DNA of 64,000 nt from Luteimonas sp. S4-F44 (GCF_022637415.1 NZ_CP093340.1:2418001-2482000); one strand, 5' to 3'. Positions 33,139 through 42,452 are shown, numbered from the stretch's first letter. Notes: generated by a model from the letters alone, not told the origin. A program made the numbers and translations.

Positions 33139-36100
33139 CCCGACACCTCTCGACGCGCACGCTGCTGGCGTGCGCGCTCGCCGCCGCCTTCGTGCTCCCC
33201 GCGCAGGCGCAAGACGCGCCCGGCTTCGCCAGTTCGTTCGAATCCGGAGACCCCGAGCCGGCGATGGAGGCGACTGGCGCACTCGCCGTGCGCGTGGGCA
33301 ATGGCCCCGAGGCGCCCTACGCCGCGCGTGTCGGCGCTGGCTACAGCGGTCTGCGGGCATTGCGCTACGAGGCCACGGCACCTGGTCGTCAGCGGCTGTT
33401 CGACGTCGACATCGCCGTCGAGCCCGACACCGAACTGTCGTGGCTGGTGCTGCCGGAGATCGTCGACGGCGATACGGACGCATCGACCTGGGTCTCGCTA
33501 GATCTGCTGTTCGACGACGGCAGCCGGCTGTCGGTCAGCGATGCGCGCGATCAGCACGGGGTCGGGGTTGGCGCAGGTGCACAGGGCGCATCGAAGTCGC
33601 TGTACCCGCAGCAGTGGGCGCGCAAGGCCGTGCGCCTGGGCGACGTGACCGGATTGCGCGGCCGGCGCGTGGTCGCGATCGAACTCGACGTGCAACCGCC
33701 GGGCGGCACCGTCGCGCGCGGCTGGATCGACGACATCGCGCTGGCGCAGGTGCCGCGCCAGACGCGGGCGCATCCCAGCGACTGGGCACTGACCACGCGC
33801 GGTACCCAGTCCAACGGCCGGTTCTCGCGCGGTAACAACTTTCCTGCGACCGCGGTGCCGCACGGCTTCAATTTCTGGACGCCAGTGACCGATGCGGGGG
33901 TGCTGAACTGGCTCTATCGCTGGAACGAGCAGAACGACGCGGCCAACCGGCCGCGACTGCAGGCGCTGGCGCTCAGCCACCAGACCAGTCCTTGGATGGG
34001 CGACCGTCAGACCTTCCAATTCATGCCCTCGAGCGATCGCGGCGTACCCGAAGCGGACCGTCAAGCACGTGCACTGGCGTTCGACCGCAAGACCGAGACC
34101 GCGCGGCCGCACCTGTACCGGGTGCGCTTCGACAACGGCATCGTGGCAGCACTGGCGCCGACCGACCACGCGGCGGTGTTCGAGTTCGCGTTTCCCGGCG
34201 ACGGCGATGCGAATCTGCTCTTCGACAACGTCGATGCGCGTGGCGGGCTGCAACTCGATGCCGCGACCGGGACATTGACCGGCTACACCGATGTGCGCAG
34301 CGGCCTGTCCACCGGCGCGACGCGCATGTTCGTGGTCGCCCGCTTCGATACGCCCTGGCGCGCCAGCGGGACTCTCGACACCGGCCGGCCGACCGGCTAC
34401 GTCAAGTTCGATGTCGACGGCGCGCGCACCGTGCGCATGTATGTCGCGACCTCGCTGATCTCGGTCGATCAGGCCTGGCACAACCTCGCTTTGGAGATGG
34501 ACGCGCGCGACACCGTCGCCAGCGTATCGGAGCGCGCCCGGGCACGATGGGACGCGCTGCTGGGGCGCTTCGAGGTCGACGGCGCCAGCGACGACCAGCG
34601 CACGACGCTCTACTCCAATCTGTATCGGCTGTTCCTGTATCCCAACAGCGGCGCGGAAAACGCCGGCGACGCAACACAGCCCGACTGGCGCTATGCCAGC
34701 CAGATGAGCAGCGCCGACGACAATGCCGAGGGCAACGCCCGGCGTACCTTCGCGCCGGTGCGCGACGGCCGGATCGTGATCAACAACGGGCTGTGGGACA
34801 CCTTCCGCACCGCATGGCCGGCCTACGCGCTGTTCGCGTCAGACGACGCCGGCACGCTCGTCGATGGCTTCCTCGAGCAGTACCGCGCCGGCGGCTGGCT
34901 GGCGCGCTGGTCGTCGCCCGGTTACGCCGACCTGATGGTCGGCACCAGCACCGATGTCGCCTTCGCCGATGCCTGGCGCAAGGGCGTTACCGGGTTCGAT
35001 CCGGTGCTGGCCTACGAGGCCGCGCTCAAGAACGCGACCGTGGTCCCGCCCAGCCGTCACGTCGGCCGCAAGGGCATGGCCGAGGCTACCTTCCGCGGTT
35101 ACGCCGATACCCGCGTGTCCGAGGGCATGTCGTGGACGATGGAGGGGGCGCTCAACGACTTCGGCATTGCCGGGATGGCGCAGGCGCTGGCCGAACACGC
35201 CGACACGCCGCAGGCCCGCCGCTACGACGAGGAAGCCGAGTATTTCCGCTACCGCGCGGCCGCCTATGCGCACCTGTTCGACCGGCAGGCCGGCTTCTTC
35301 CAGGGCCGCGATGCCGGCGGCGGGTGGCGCGTGCCGTCGGCGCAGTACGACCCGCGCGTCTGGGGCCACGACTACACCGAGTCCAACGGCTGGACGTTCG
35401 CGTTCACCGCGCCGCACGACGGCAACGGCCTGGCCGCGCTCTACGGCGGCCGCGAGGCCCTGGCAGCGAAGCTCGACGCGTTCTTCGCCACGCCCGAGAC
35501 GGCGGACCCGACGCTGGTCGGTTCCTACGGCGGCGTGATTCACGAAATGACCGAGGCGCGCGACGTACGCCTGGGCATGTACGCGCACAGCAACCAGCCC
35601 GCGCACCACATTCCATGGATGTATCTCTATGCCGGGCAGCCCTGGAAGACCCAGCGCATCGTGCGCGAGGTGCTTTCGCGGCTGTACCTGGGCAGCGAGA
35701 TCGGCCAGGGCTACCCGGGCGACGAGGACAACGGCGAGATGTCGGCCTGGTATCTGTTCGCCTCGCTCGGCCTGTACCCGCTGCGCATGGGCGCACCCGA
35801 GTATGTGATCGGGTCGCCGCTGTTCGAACGCGCCCGCGTGCAACTGGGCGAAGGCCGGACGCTGGAGATCCGCGCGATCGACAACGCGCCGGACCATGTC
35901 TACGTGCAATCGCTGACCGTCAACGGCCGGCCCTGGCACCGCACGTGGATTCCGCACGAGGTCATCGCGGCCGGTGCCACGCTGGAGTTCCGCATGGGGC
36001 CCGAACCCTCGACCTGGGGCAGCCGACCGGAAGACACGCCGCCCTCGCTGACCCCCGAGGGCCGGGCGCCGACGACGCTCACCGACCTCACGGTCGCGGG

Positions 36101-36494
36101 CGCGCGCGCCACGGTCGCCGGCGACGAAGCAGGTGTGCTGATCGACGACGACGCCACCAGCGGCCTGTGGCTGCGTGGCGACGACACCGCGGTCGAGATC
36201 GCGCTGCCGCAGCCCGGCCGCGCGCACTTCTACACGCTGACCTCCGGCGAGCGCACGATCCGCGACGCCGACTGGACGCTCGAAGGGCGTCGTGGCGGCG
36301 GCCCGTGGCGCACGATCGACACCCGTCGTGCCCAGACCTTCGAGTGGGCGCGCCAGACGCGTCCGTTCCGCATCGAGACGCCTGGCGACTTCGACGCCTA
36401 CCGCGTGCGCTTCTCGGCGCCCGGTCGCCTGCAGTTGGCGGAACTCGAACTGCTCGCCCCCTTTACCCCCGTCCCGCTGGAGACCCGCCGATGA
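33135..36494 (+). CDS. Exported GH92 alpha-mannosidase with extra N- and C-terminal domains
   Basis: A 1119-residue secreted protein; signal peptide residues 1-25 (ACALAAAFVLPAQA). GH92 exo-alpha-mannosidases are calcium-dependent and usually about 750 residues. Here an N-terminal beta-sandwich-like region (FASSFESGDPEPAMEATGAL) precedes the GH92 core, and a discoidin-like region follows at about 980-1115. Core blocks are GLWDTFRTAWPAYALF, the likely catalytic-acid segment YTESNGWTF (Glu749) and GYPGDEDNGEMSAWY with likely base Asp863/Asp865. The usual GNEPSHH reads HSNQPAHH (Gln821), so linkage preference cannot be assumed. It overlaps lacI and the peptidase gene by 4 bases each. Confidence 0.92.
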   Translation: MTRHLSTRTLLACALAAAFVLPAQAQDAPGFASSFESGDPEPAMEATGALAVRVGNGPEAPYAARVGAGYSGLRALRYEATAPGRQRLFDVDIAVEPDTELSWLVLPEIVDGDTDASTWVSLDLLFDDGSRLSVSDARDQHGVGVGAGAQGASKSLYPQQWARKAVRLGDVTGLRGRRVVAIELDVQPPGGTVARGWIDDIALAQVPRQTRAHPSDWALTTRGTQSNGRFSRGNNFPATAVPHGFNFWTPVTDAGVLNWLYRWNEQNDAANRPRLQALALSHQTSPWMGDRQTFQFMPSSDRGVPEADRQARALAFDRKTETARPHLYRVRFDNGIVAALAPTDHAAVFEFAFPGDGDANLLFDNVDARGGLQLDAATGTLTGYTDVRSGLSTGATRMFVVARFDTPWRASGTLDTGRPTGYVKFDVDGARTVRMYVATSLISVDQAWHNLALEMDARDTVASVSERARARWDALLGRFEVDGASDDQRTTLYSNLYRLFLYPNSGAENAGDATQPDWRYASQMSSADDNAEGNARRTFAPVRDGRIVINNGLWDTFRTAWPAYALFASDDAGTLVDGFLEQYRAGGWLARWSSPGYADLMVGTSTDVAFADAWRKGVTGFDPVLAYEAALKNATVVPPSRHVGRKGMAEATFRGYADTRVSEGMSWTMEGALNDFGIAGMAQALAEHADTPQARRYDEEAEYFRYRAAAYAHLFDRQAGFFQGRDAGGGWRVPSAQYDPRVWGHDYTESNGWTFAFTAPHDGNGLAALYGGREALAAKLDAFFATPETADPTLVGSYGGVIHEMTEARDVRLGMYAHSNQPAHHIPWMYLYAGQPWKTQRIVREVLSRLYLGSEIGQGYPGDEDNGEMSAWYLFASLGLYPLRMGAPEYVIGSPLFERARVQLGEGRTLEIRAIDNAPDHVYVQSLTVNGRPWHRTWIPHEVIAAGATLEFRMGPEPSTWGSRPEDTPPSLTPEGRAPTTLTDLTVAGARATVAGDEAGVLIDDDATSGLWLRGDDTAVEIALPQPGRAHFYTLTSGERTIRDADWTLEGRRGGGPWRTIDTRRAQTFEWARQTRPFRIETPGDFDAYRVRFSAPGRLQLAELELLAPFTPVPLETRR

Positions 36495-37189
36495 CCCGAC
36501 CTGCCCGTCTGCTGCCGCTGCTGTGCCTGCTGCCGCTCGCCACCGCTGCGGCGACGGAGACCACGATCGAGCGCGACGGCGTGACGCTCGTCTACCGCGA
36601 CGCGACCGATGCGCTCGATGCCGGCATGCGCGAGCGCATCGTCGAAACGTTCTTCTCGACCTACGCGCGCCAGCGCGCGGACTTCAACCCCGCCGCGGCC
36701 AATGCCGTCGACATCATCATCGACCCGGACTACGACGGCGTCGCGTTCGTCGACAACAAGGGGCAGGCGACGATGACGATCAACCCGGCCTGGCTCGTCG
36801 AGCGCCCCGGCGATGTCGATCTGGTGACCCACGAGGCCATGCACATCGTCCAGTCCTATCCCGGCTACGGCGACGGCGCGCCGGTGTGGCTGACCGAAGG
36901 GATCGCCGATTACGCCCGCGACCGCTACGGCCTCGACAACGCCGCCAGTGGCTGGGCGCTGCCCGAGGCCATCGCCGACGACCACCGGTACGACACCGGC
37001 TACCGGGTCAGCGGTGCATTCCTCAAATGGGCCGACACTGCGCACCCAGGTCTGGTGCGCAAGCTCGATGCCGCGCTTCGGGCGGGGGCCTACACGCCGG
37101 ACACCTGGGCTGCGCTGACCGGCGAGACGGTCGAAGCGACCTGGGCCCGATATGCGCAGGCGCGTGCCGGCGGGCAGAAGGGGGAGTAG
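36491..37189 (+). CDS. Secreted basic secretory protein (BSP)-type peptidase
   Basis: A 232-residue protein with a Sec signal (LLPLLCLLPLATAAATE). The core fits the basic secretory protein family (PF04450): FFSTYARQRADFNP, the zinc-binding motif VTHEAMHIVQSYPG (HEAMH) and WLTEGIADYARDRYG, where Glu is the likely third zinc ligand, as in other zincins. Plant BSPs are linked to defence; bacterial ones are little studied. Start and GH92 stop overlap by 4 bases, so peptidase and mannosidase are made together. Glycoprotein breakdown is the inferred job. Confidence 0.85.
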   Translation: MTRPARLLPLLCLLPLATAAATETTIERDGVTLVYRDATDALDAGMRERIVETFFSTYARQRADFNPAAANAVDIIIDPDYDGVAFVDNKGQATMTINPAWLVERPGDVDLVTHEAMHIVQSYPGYGDGAPVWLTEGIADYARDRYGLDNAASGWALPEAIADDHRYDTGYRVSGAFLKWADTAHPGLVRKLDAALRAGAYTPDTWAALTGETVEATWARYAQARAGGQKGE

Positions 37190-37307
37190 TCACCCGCGTC
37201 CTACAGGCATCCGACGATACGAGATCGGCGCACGACGGTGCCTCGCCCTGCTTTGCAGAATGATGCGCGATGCGCGATGCTTGATGCAGTTCCTCTGGAG
37301 TGCCCCC

Positions 37308-37538
37308 ATGCGCACGACTCTTTCGCTCGACGACGATGTCCTCGCCGCGGCCCGCGCGTTGGCCCAGGCGCAAGGCCGAAGCCTCGGTGAGGTGGTGTCC
37401 GACTTGGTCCGCAAGGGTCTGACGCCGGCCACGCCGCCACCGCGTTATCGCAACGGGATTCCGCTGCTGCCGGCCCGGCCCGGCGCCGAGCGGGCGACGC
37501 TCGAGCTGGTGAACCGGCTGCGCGACGAGGCCCCGTGA
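37308..37538 (+). CDS. VapB-like ribbon-helix-helix antitoxin
   Basis: A 76-residue antitoxin. Residues 1-40 form a ribbon-helix-helix domain (MRTTLSLDDDVLAAARALAQ, then GRSLGEVVSDLVRKGL) that would bind the operon promoter; the C-terminal half (RNGIPLLPARPGAERATL) would wrap the toxin. A TGGAG site 7 bases upstream sets the start. It overlaps the toxin GTG by 4 bases, the standard antitoxin-toxin order. Named VapB-like by its partner. Confidence 0.85.
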   Translation: MRTTLSLDDDVLAAARALAQAQGRSLGEVVSDLVRKGLTPATPPPRYRNGIPLLPARPGAERATLELVNRLRDEAP

Positions 37539-38023
37539 CCGGGGCCCGTCACCGGGTGGCGGAACGCGCGCCCGGCTGGCCACCAGGCGCGCCGGTCCAC
37601 CTGCTCGACGTCAATGTGCTGCTGGCGTTGCTCGATCCTCTCCACGCACACCACGACCGCGCCCACGATTGGTTCGCGCAGGAAGGCGCACGAGGCTGGG
37701 CCTCGTGCCCGATCACCCAGAACGGTGCGCTGCGGATCATGTCCAACCCGCGCTATTCCAACCCGGCCGAGTCGGTCACCGAGGCCGCGCAGGTGCTGGC
37801 CGGCCTGTGCGCGCATCCGGGGCATCGGTTCTGGCCCGATGCACTGAGCCTGCTCGACGCAACGCACGTCGCGCACGACCGGCTATTGACCTCGGGCCAG
37901 GTCACCGATACCTATCTGCTGGCGCTCGCTGTGCAGATGGGCGGTCGCCTGGCCAGCTTCGATCGCCGCTTGGTGGTCGACGCGGTCCGCGGTGGTGCAC
38001 AGGCGCTGCACCTGTTGCCCTAA
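37535..38023 (+). CDS. VapC-like PIN-domain ribonuclease toxin
   Basis: A 162-residue PIN-domain protein of the type abundant in mycobacteria. Acidic residues lie in HLLDVNVLLALL, TDTYLLALAVQMGG and LASFDRRLVV; the middle region has SCPITQNGALRIMSN, the variant PIN motif with Thr-Gln. Such toxins cleave RNA, often tRNA, when the antitoxin is degraded. The GTG start overlaps the antitoxin stop. A terminal ALHLLP ends it normally, so the gene looks intact. Confidence 0.88.
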   Translation: MTGARHRVAERAPGWPPGAPVHLLDVNVLLALLDPLHAHHDRAHDWFAQEGARGWASCPITQNGALRIMSNPRYSNPAESVTEAAQVLAGLCAHPGHRFWPDALSLLDATHVAHDRLLTSGQVTDTYLLALAVQMGGRLASFDRRLVVDAVRGGAQALHLLP

Positions 38024-38043
38024 ACAGCCGAGCTGCGCACCGG

Positions 38044-39423
38044 TCAGCGCATCAGCACCACTTCCTCGGCGCTGGTGGGATGGATGGCGACGGTGTCGTG
38101 GAAGTCGTCCAGCGTGGCGCCCATCTTCAGCGCGACGGCGAAGCCCTGCAGGATCTCGTCGGCGGCGTCGCCGAGCAGGTGCAAGCCGACCACGCGACGT
38201 GCCTCGCCCACGCAGATCAGCTTGAACAGGCTGCACTGCGAGGTGTCGGCCAGCGCCTCGATCATCGGGCGGAAGCGGCTGGTGTACACGTGCACGTCGT
38301 CGCCATGTCGCTCGCGCGCCAGGGCTTCGGTCAGGCCGACCATCGCCAGCGGTGGATGCGAGAAGATCGCACTGGGCACGTTCTGCGCATCGAGGCGCGC
38401 ATCGGGCCGACCGCCGAACAGGCGGTCGCATAGCCGGCGCGCGGCCGCGATCGCGACCGGCGTGAGCGCCGGACCGCATCCGCAGATATCGCCCACCGCA
38501 TGCACGCCCGGCGCGGGCGTGTCCTGGAAGGCATCGACCGGCAGGTGGCCCTGCGGGTCGGGCACGATGCCGACGCGCTCCAGGCCCAGGTCATCGGTGT
38601 TGGGCCGCCGCCCGGTCGCGAACAGGACCTGGTCGTAGTCCGCCAGCCGCTGATCGCCATCGGTCTCGATCGCGATCCGCCCGTCGGTCTGGCGGTGCAG
38701 CGCCTGCGAGGCCGCGCCCAGGTGCAGCACGATCCCCTGCTGGCTGTAGTTGTCCTGCAACTGGGCGACCAGTTCGGGCTCGGCCTGACGCAGCAACCGG
38801 CCGTCGCGCACGACCAGATCCACCTGGCTGCCCAACGCCTGCAACACGCCGGCGAGTTCGACCGCGACGTAGCCGCCACCCACAATCGCCACGCGCGCCG
38901 GCGCCTGCGTCCAGTGGAAGAAATCGTCCGACACCACGCCCAACGACGCACCGGGAATCTGCGGCACGATCGGACGCGATCCGGTCGCGAGCACGATGTG
39001 GGGCGCGCGCAGCAACGCGCCATCGGCCGTCTCCACCGCGCCCTCCCCCGCCAGCCGGCCGCGCGTGGGGAGCAGCAGTACGCCGTCGCGATCGAGCCGC
39101 CGACGATAGCTGGCGTGGATGCCGTGGATGTAGCGCTGGCGGTCGGTCAGAAAGCATGGCCAATCGAAGGTCGCGCGGCCGTCGCGCGGCAGATCGTAGC
39201 CCAGTCGTGCGGCGTGGCCGATGCGCAAGCCCAGATCGGCCGCCAGCCACATCGCCTTCTTGGGCACGCAGCCGGCGTTGACGCAGGTGCCGCCCAGGTT
39301 CCCCGGCTCCAGCAGCGCGACTCGCCGGCCGTACTCGGCGGCGCGGAAGGCCGCGGCGAGCCCGCCCGAGCCGCCACCAACGACGATCAGATCGAATGCC
39401 AGCGCATCGCCGGACGCGCTCAT
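38044..39423 (-). CDS. gor: Glutathione-disulfide reductase
   Basis: A 459-residue flavoprotein that reduces GSSG with NADPH. The FAD site is FDLIVVGGGSGGLAAAFRAA, and the redox pair is in GGTCVNAGCVPKKAMW. The NADPH site GGGYVAVELAGVLQALGS is followed by VVRDGRLLR, the Arg residues that select NADPH. The active-site His-Glu lies in AIHPTSAEEVVLMR. The start overlaps the dadA-like stop by 4 bases. Placement behind an H2O2-producing oxidase-like gene suggests a redox link. Confidence 0.93.
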   Translation of the reverse strand: MSASGDALAFDLIVVGGGSGGLAAAFRAAEYGRRVALLEPGNLGGTCVNAGCVPKKAMWLAADLGLRIGHAARLGYDLPRDGRATFDWPCFLTDRQRYIHGIHASYRRRLDRDGVLLLPTRGRLAGEGAVETADGALLRAPHIVLATGSRPIVPQIPGASLGVVSDDFFHWTQAPARVAIVGGGYVAVELAGVLQALGSQVDLVVRDGRLLRQAEPELVAQLQDNYSQQGIVLHLGAASQALHRQTDGRIAIETDGDQRLADYDQVLFATGRRPNTDDLGLERVGIVPDPQGHLPVDAFQDTPAPGVHAVGDICGCGPALTPVAIAAARRLCDRLFGGRPDARLDAQNVPSAIFSHPPLAMVGLTEALARERHGDDVHVYTSRFRPMIEALADTSQCSLFKLICVGEARRVVGLHLLGDAADEILQGFAVALKMGATLDDFHDTVAIHPTSAEEVVLMR

Positions 39424-40667
39424 GCAAACCTCGACGGCGCAAAGGGGGCCGGGTCGAATCCGGGCGAGCGTCCGCAAATCAGGTCGCGGATCAGATGGGC
39501 AGTGGCGACACTCATGCTGATGCCGAGCATGCCATGCCCCGTCGCCATCCAGATGTGACGATGCCCCGGCGCGGCCCCGATCAGGGGCAGGTCGTCGACA
39601 CAGACCGGGCGCAGGCCGGTCCACGTGTCCTCGCGCGGAGGCGCCGCCGGCAGATGCAGATACTCGCCGGCCGCCTGTTCGATCGCATCGATCCGCACCC
39701 GATTGAGGCTGTGGTCGTAGCCGGCAAACTCCATCGTGCCGCCCAGCCGCAGGCCGGCGTCCCAGACCGTCACGAACACGCTGCGCTCGTGCAATACCAT
39801 CGACCGCTGCGGCGCGGACGCCGGGCGTGCGTACGTCATCGAGTAGCCCTTGCCTGGTTGCACCGGCACACGCAGCCGCAGCCCGCGTGCCACACCGGGC
39901 GACCACGCACCGGCGGCCAGTAGCAGGTCGCGACCGACGAAGTCGCCACGCGAGGTCGCCACATGCACGCCCTCGGCGGTCTCCTCGGCCGACAGCACCG
40001 CGCAGTGCTCCTCCAGCGTGCCGCCCGCCGCGCGGAACGCCGCGGCCAGCCCGGCGACATACGCATCGGGCCGCAGGCGCGCGTCGCCCGGAAAGCGCAC
40101 GATGCCGGCGACCCCCTCACGCAGCGCCGGTTCCTCGCGCAGCGCGCGCGGGCCGTCGATCTGCTCCAGCGCAAGACCCAGCTCGCGCAGTATGCGCGCC
40201 TCGTCCGCGAAGGCCTCGAACTGCGCACGGTCGCGGTAGACGTAATCGATCCCGGTCGCTGCGAACTCGCACTCGATGCCATGATCGGCCAGCCAGTCTG
40301 GGAATGCCGCGCGCGACGCCTGCAGGATCGCGGCCCGCGCTCGCGTGGCGTGCTGCCAGTCGCGGCGGTTGCAACGCAGCGCGAACCCCGCCAGCCATGC
40401 CCACAGCGCGGGATCGAAACGTGGGGCGATGCGCAGCGGTGCGTCGCCGGCGAACATCCAGCGCAACGCACGCGCGATCGCACCCGGCGCCGCCAACGGT
40501 GCGGCATGACTGGGCGTGATCGTGCCGCAGTTGCCGTGCGAGCTGCCACAGCCCGCGGTGCCCGCCTCGAGCACCCGCACCCGACGTCCGGCTTCGACCA
40601 GCGCCAACCCACAAGCGAGGCCGACCGCACCGCCGCCGACGATCAGCACGTCGTCGCGAGCGTTCAT
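39420..40667 (-). CDS. D-amino acid dehydrogenase-like FAD oxidoreductase
   Basis: A 415-residue FAD-dependent deaminating oxidoreductase of the DAO/DadA family: FAD fold VLIVGGGAVGLACGLALVEA, GSSHGNCGTITPSHAAPL (a DadA-like segment) and WTGLRPVCVDDLPLIG. DadA oxidises D-amino acids and passes electrons to the quinone pool. Substrate cannot be fixed from sequence; hydroxyproline or D-proline dehydrogenases are possible alternatives. It overlaps gor downstream and the DUF418 gene upstream by 4 bases each. Confidence 0.83.
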   Translation of the reverse strand: MNARDDVLIVGGGAVGLACGLALVEAGRRVRVLEAGTAGCGSSHGNCGTITPSHAAPLAAPGAIARALRWMFAGDAPLRIAPRFDPALWAWLAGFALRCNRRDWQHATRARAAILQASRAAFPDWLADHGIECEFAATGIDYVYRDRAQFEAFADEARILRELGLALEQIDGPRALREEPALREGVAGIVRFPGDARLRPDAYVAGLAAAFRAAGGTLEEHCAVLSAEETAEGVHVATSRGDFVGRDLLLAAGAWSPGVARGLRLRVPVQPGKGYSMTYARPASAPQRSMVLHERSVFVTVWDAGLRLGGTMEFAGYDHSLNRVRIDAIEQAAGEYLHLPAAPPREDTWTGLRPVCVDDLPLIGAAPGHRHIWMATGHGMLGISMSVATAHLIRDLICGRSPGFDPAPFAPSRFA

Positions 40668-41902
40668 GCCACCTGGTACGCGCGCCGCCACGCCGGCCGA
40701 TGACCATAGGTCGCCCAGCGCCACAGCCATTCCACAGGTCCGTGCCGATGCCGCGCCAGCCAGACAGGACTGATCGCAAGCTGCAGCGCGAACACCACCA
40801 ACACCACGCCGGTCTGCGCCGCGCGCCCGAGGTCGCCCCACAGGCCGGCGCCGTAGCCGTAGAACAGCAACGAACACACCAGCGATTGCGCAAGGTAATG
40901 CGTCAACGCCATGCGGCCGGCCGGCGCGAAGACGCGCAGCGTCCGCTGCCCGGACGCCGATGTCCAGGCCAGCACCAGCAATGCGACATAGGCCAGCGAC
41001 ATCGGCAGCGAGCCGAGCAGCATCAAGCCCGTCGACAGCGCGGCGCGTGGTGCGAGCGGACTGTCGAACGACGTGCCCAGCCCCACGCCCAAAGCCGTGA
41101 ACAGCACCGCGGGCGGCGTCACCCAGGCCAGCAGCCACCACCAGAAGGCGCGGTGCCTGGCGGGTGCACGCAGCCAGCCGCCGCGCAGCAACCAACTGCC
41201 GACCAGGAAGACGCCCGCGATCATCGGCACCTGGAACAGCTGGCTTTGCAGGCCCAGCTGAAGGTAATCGGACACACGACGCTGGGCGATCTCAGCGAAG
41301 CTGCCGTTGGGGTAGATGCGCTCGGCGGCCTCGCGACCCGACGCGAGGGCGTCGGCAAGATCGGCCAGCATCGCGTCAGGCGCCAGCGCCAGCAGCGCGG
41401 CGTTCGCCAGATAGAACGCCCCGACCCCGCCATACAGCATCAGCCCGACGGCGAGTTGCCAGCGCGGCGCGATCTCGCGCGTCGCCAGCAGCAACAGCCC
41501 GGCGATCGCATAGCTGTGCAGGATGTCGCCCCACCACATCAGCGCGATGTGCAGCAGGCCGAAAGCCAGCAGCACCGCCTGACGGCGCAGGACCACCGGC
41601 GCAATCGGATGCCCCGAGGCGGCGATGCGTTCGCTCATCAGCACAAAGCCCATGCCGAACAGCAGCGAGAACATCGTCCAGAACTTGCCGGCGATGAAGA
41701 CATGGACGCCCCAGGCAACCGCCCAGTCCAGACCAGTGGCCTCAGGCGGGATACCCGCGCCCATCTCCTGCGCCGGCCGCGAGAACCCTTCGATGTTCAT
41801 CGCGAACACGCCCAGCAGCGCAACGCCGCGCAGGGCATCGAGGATCTCCAGCCGCTCGGCAGCGGGCACCGGGCCCAGCACGGCGTGCCGTGGCGCACTC
41901 AT
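40664..41902 (-). CDS. DUF418 inner-membrane protein
   Basis: A 412-residue polytopic protein with about ten helices. It starts with the family's EILDALRGVALLGVFAMNI, contains FSLLFGMGFVLMSERIAA and ends with the DUF418 region AFAPAGRMALTHYLAQSLV-like motif (here VFAPAGRMALTHYLAQS). Members include B. subtilis YeiB-like proteins; the function is unknown. The start at 41902 is the Met of MSAPRHAVLG. It is the first gene of the three-gene overlapping operon with dadA-like and gor. Confidence 0.85.
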   Translation of the reverse strand: MSAPRHAVLGPVPAAERLEILDALRGVALLGVFAMNIEGFSRPAQEMGAGIPPEATGLDWAVAWGVHVFIAGKFWTMFSLLFGMGFVLMSERIAASGHPIAPVVLRRQAVLLAFGLLHIALMWWGDILHSYAIAGLLLLATREIAPRWQLAVGLMLYGGVGAFYLANAALLALAPDAMLADLADALASGREAAERIYPNGSFAEIAQRRVSDYLQLGLQSQLFQVPMIAGVFLVGSWLLRGGWLRAPARHRAFWWWLLAWVTPPAVLFTALGVGLGTSFDSPLAPRAALSTGLMLLGSLPMSLAYVALLVLAWTSASGQRTLRVFAPAGRMALTHYLAQSLVCSLLFYGYGAGLWGDLGRAAQTGVVLVVFALQLAISPVWLARHRHGPVEWLWRWATYGHRPAWRRAYQVA

Positions 41903-41972
41903 CGCATGTCCCCCGATCGACCGATCCGGCCCGGCCGCGCGACGCCTCCCCGCGTCGCGCACCGTCTGCGGA

Positions 41973-42452
41973 TCAGTGGTGGTGGCCGCCGTCGCCGTGG
42001 ACGTGGCCGTGCTCGATTTCCTCGGGCGAAGCCTCACGGACGTCGACGATCTCGATATCGAACGCCAGATCCTTGCCGGCCATCGGATGGTTCAGGTCGA
42101 CGTCGACCACGCTCATGCCGACCTTCTCGATTGTCACCGCGCGCGGCCCGAAGCTGGTGTTGAGCACCACCTGCTGGCCGACGCTGAGCTTCTGCTCGCC
42201 GAAGTGCTTCTTGGGCACGCGCTGGGTCATGCCCTCGCGGCGCTCGCCGTAGGCCTCGTCAGCAGTGACCTCGGCCTTGAAGCTCTCGCCGGCCTCGCGC
42301 CCTTCCATCGCCTTTTCAAGGCCCGGAATGATGTTGCCGTGGCCGAACAGGATCGCCAGCGGATCGCGATCGCGCGACGTCTCCACCGGCGCCTGGCCAG
42401 CCTCCGCGACGCTGTAGTGGAAACGGACGACGCGGTCTTTCTCGATCTTCAT
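41973..42452 (-). CDS. slyD: FKBP-type prolyl isomerase SlyD
   Basis: A 159-residue isomerase and metal chaperone. The FKBP fold (DRVVRFHYSVAEAGQAPVET, FGHGNIIPGLEKAMEGREAG) is interrupted by the insert-in-flap chaperone domain (DEAYGERREGMTQRVPKKHF). It ends with a short metal-binding tail HGHVHGDGGHHH. In E. coli SlyD the tail delivers nickel to hydrogenase. The start at 42452 has an AGGGA site 8 bases upstream. It stands alone, divergent from the NlpC/P60 genes. Confidence 0.95.
   Translation of the reverse strand: MKIEKDRVVRFHYSVAEAGQAPVETSRDRDPLAILFGHGNIIPGLEKAMEGREAGESFKAEVTADEAYGERREGMTQRVPKKHFGEQKLSVGQQVVLNTSFGPRAVTIEKVGMSVVDVDLNHPMAGKDLAFDIEIVDVREASPEEIEHGHVHGDGGHHH

Noticed and set aside
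33135..36494. Claim that the GH92 enzyme removes phosphate-linked mannose
   Set aside because: The Gln in HSNQPAHH is suggestive, but the position thought to be the general acid (Glu749) is still Glu. Sequence alone does not justify the claim.
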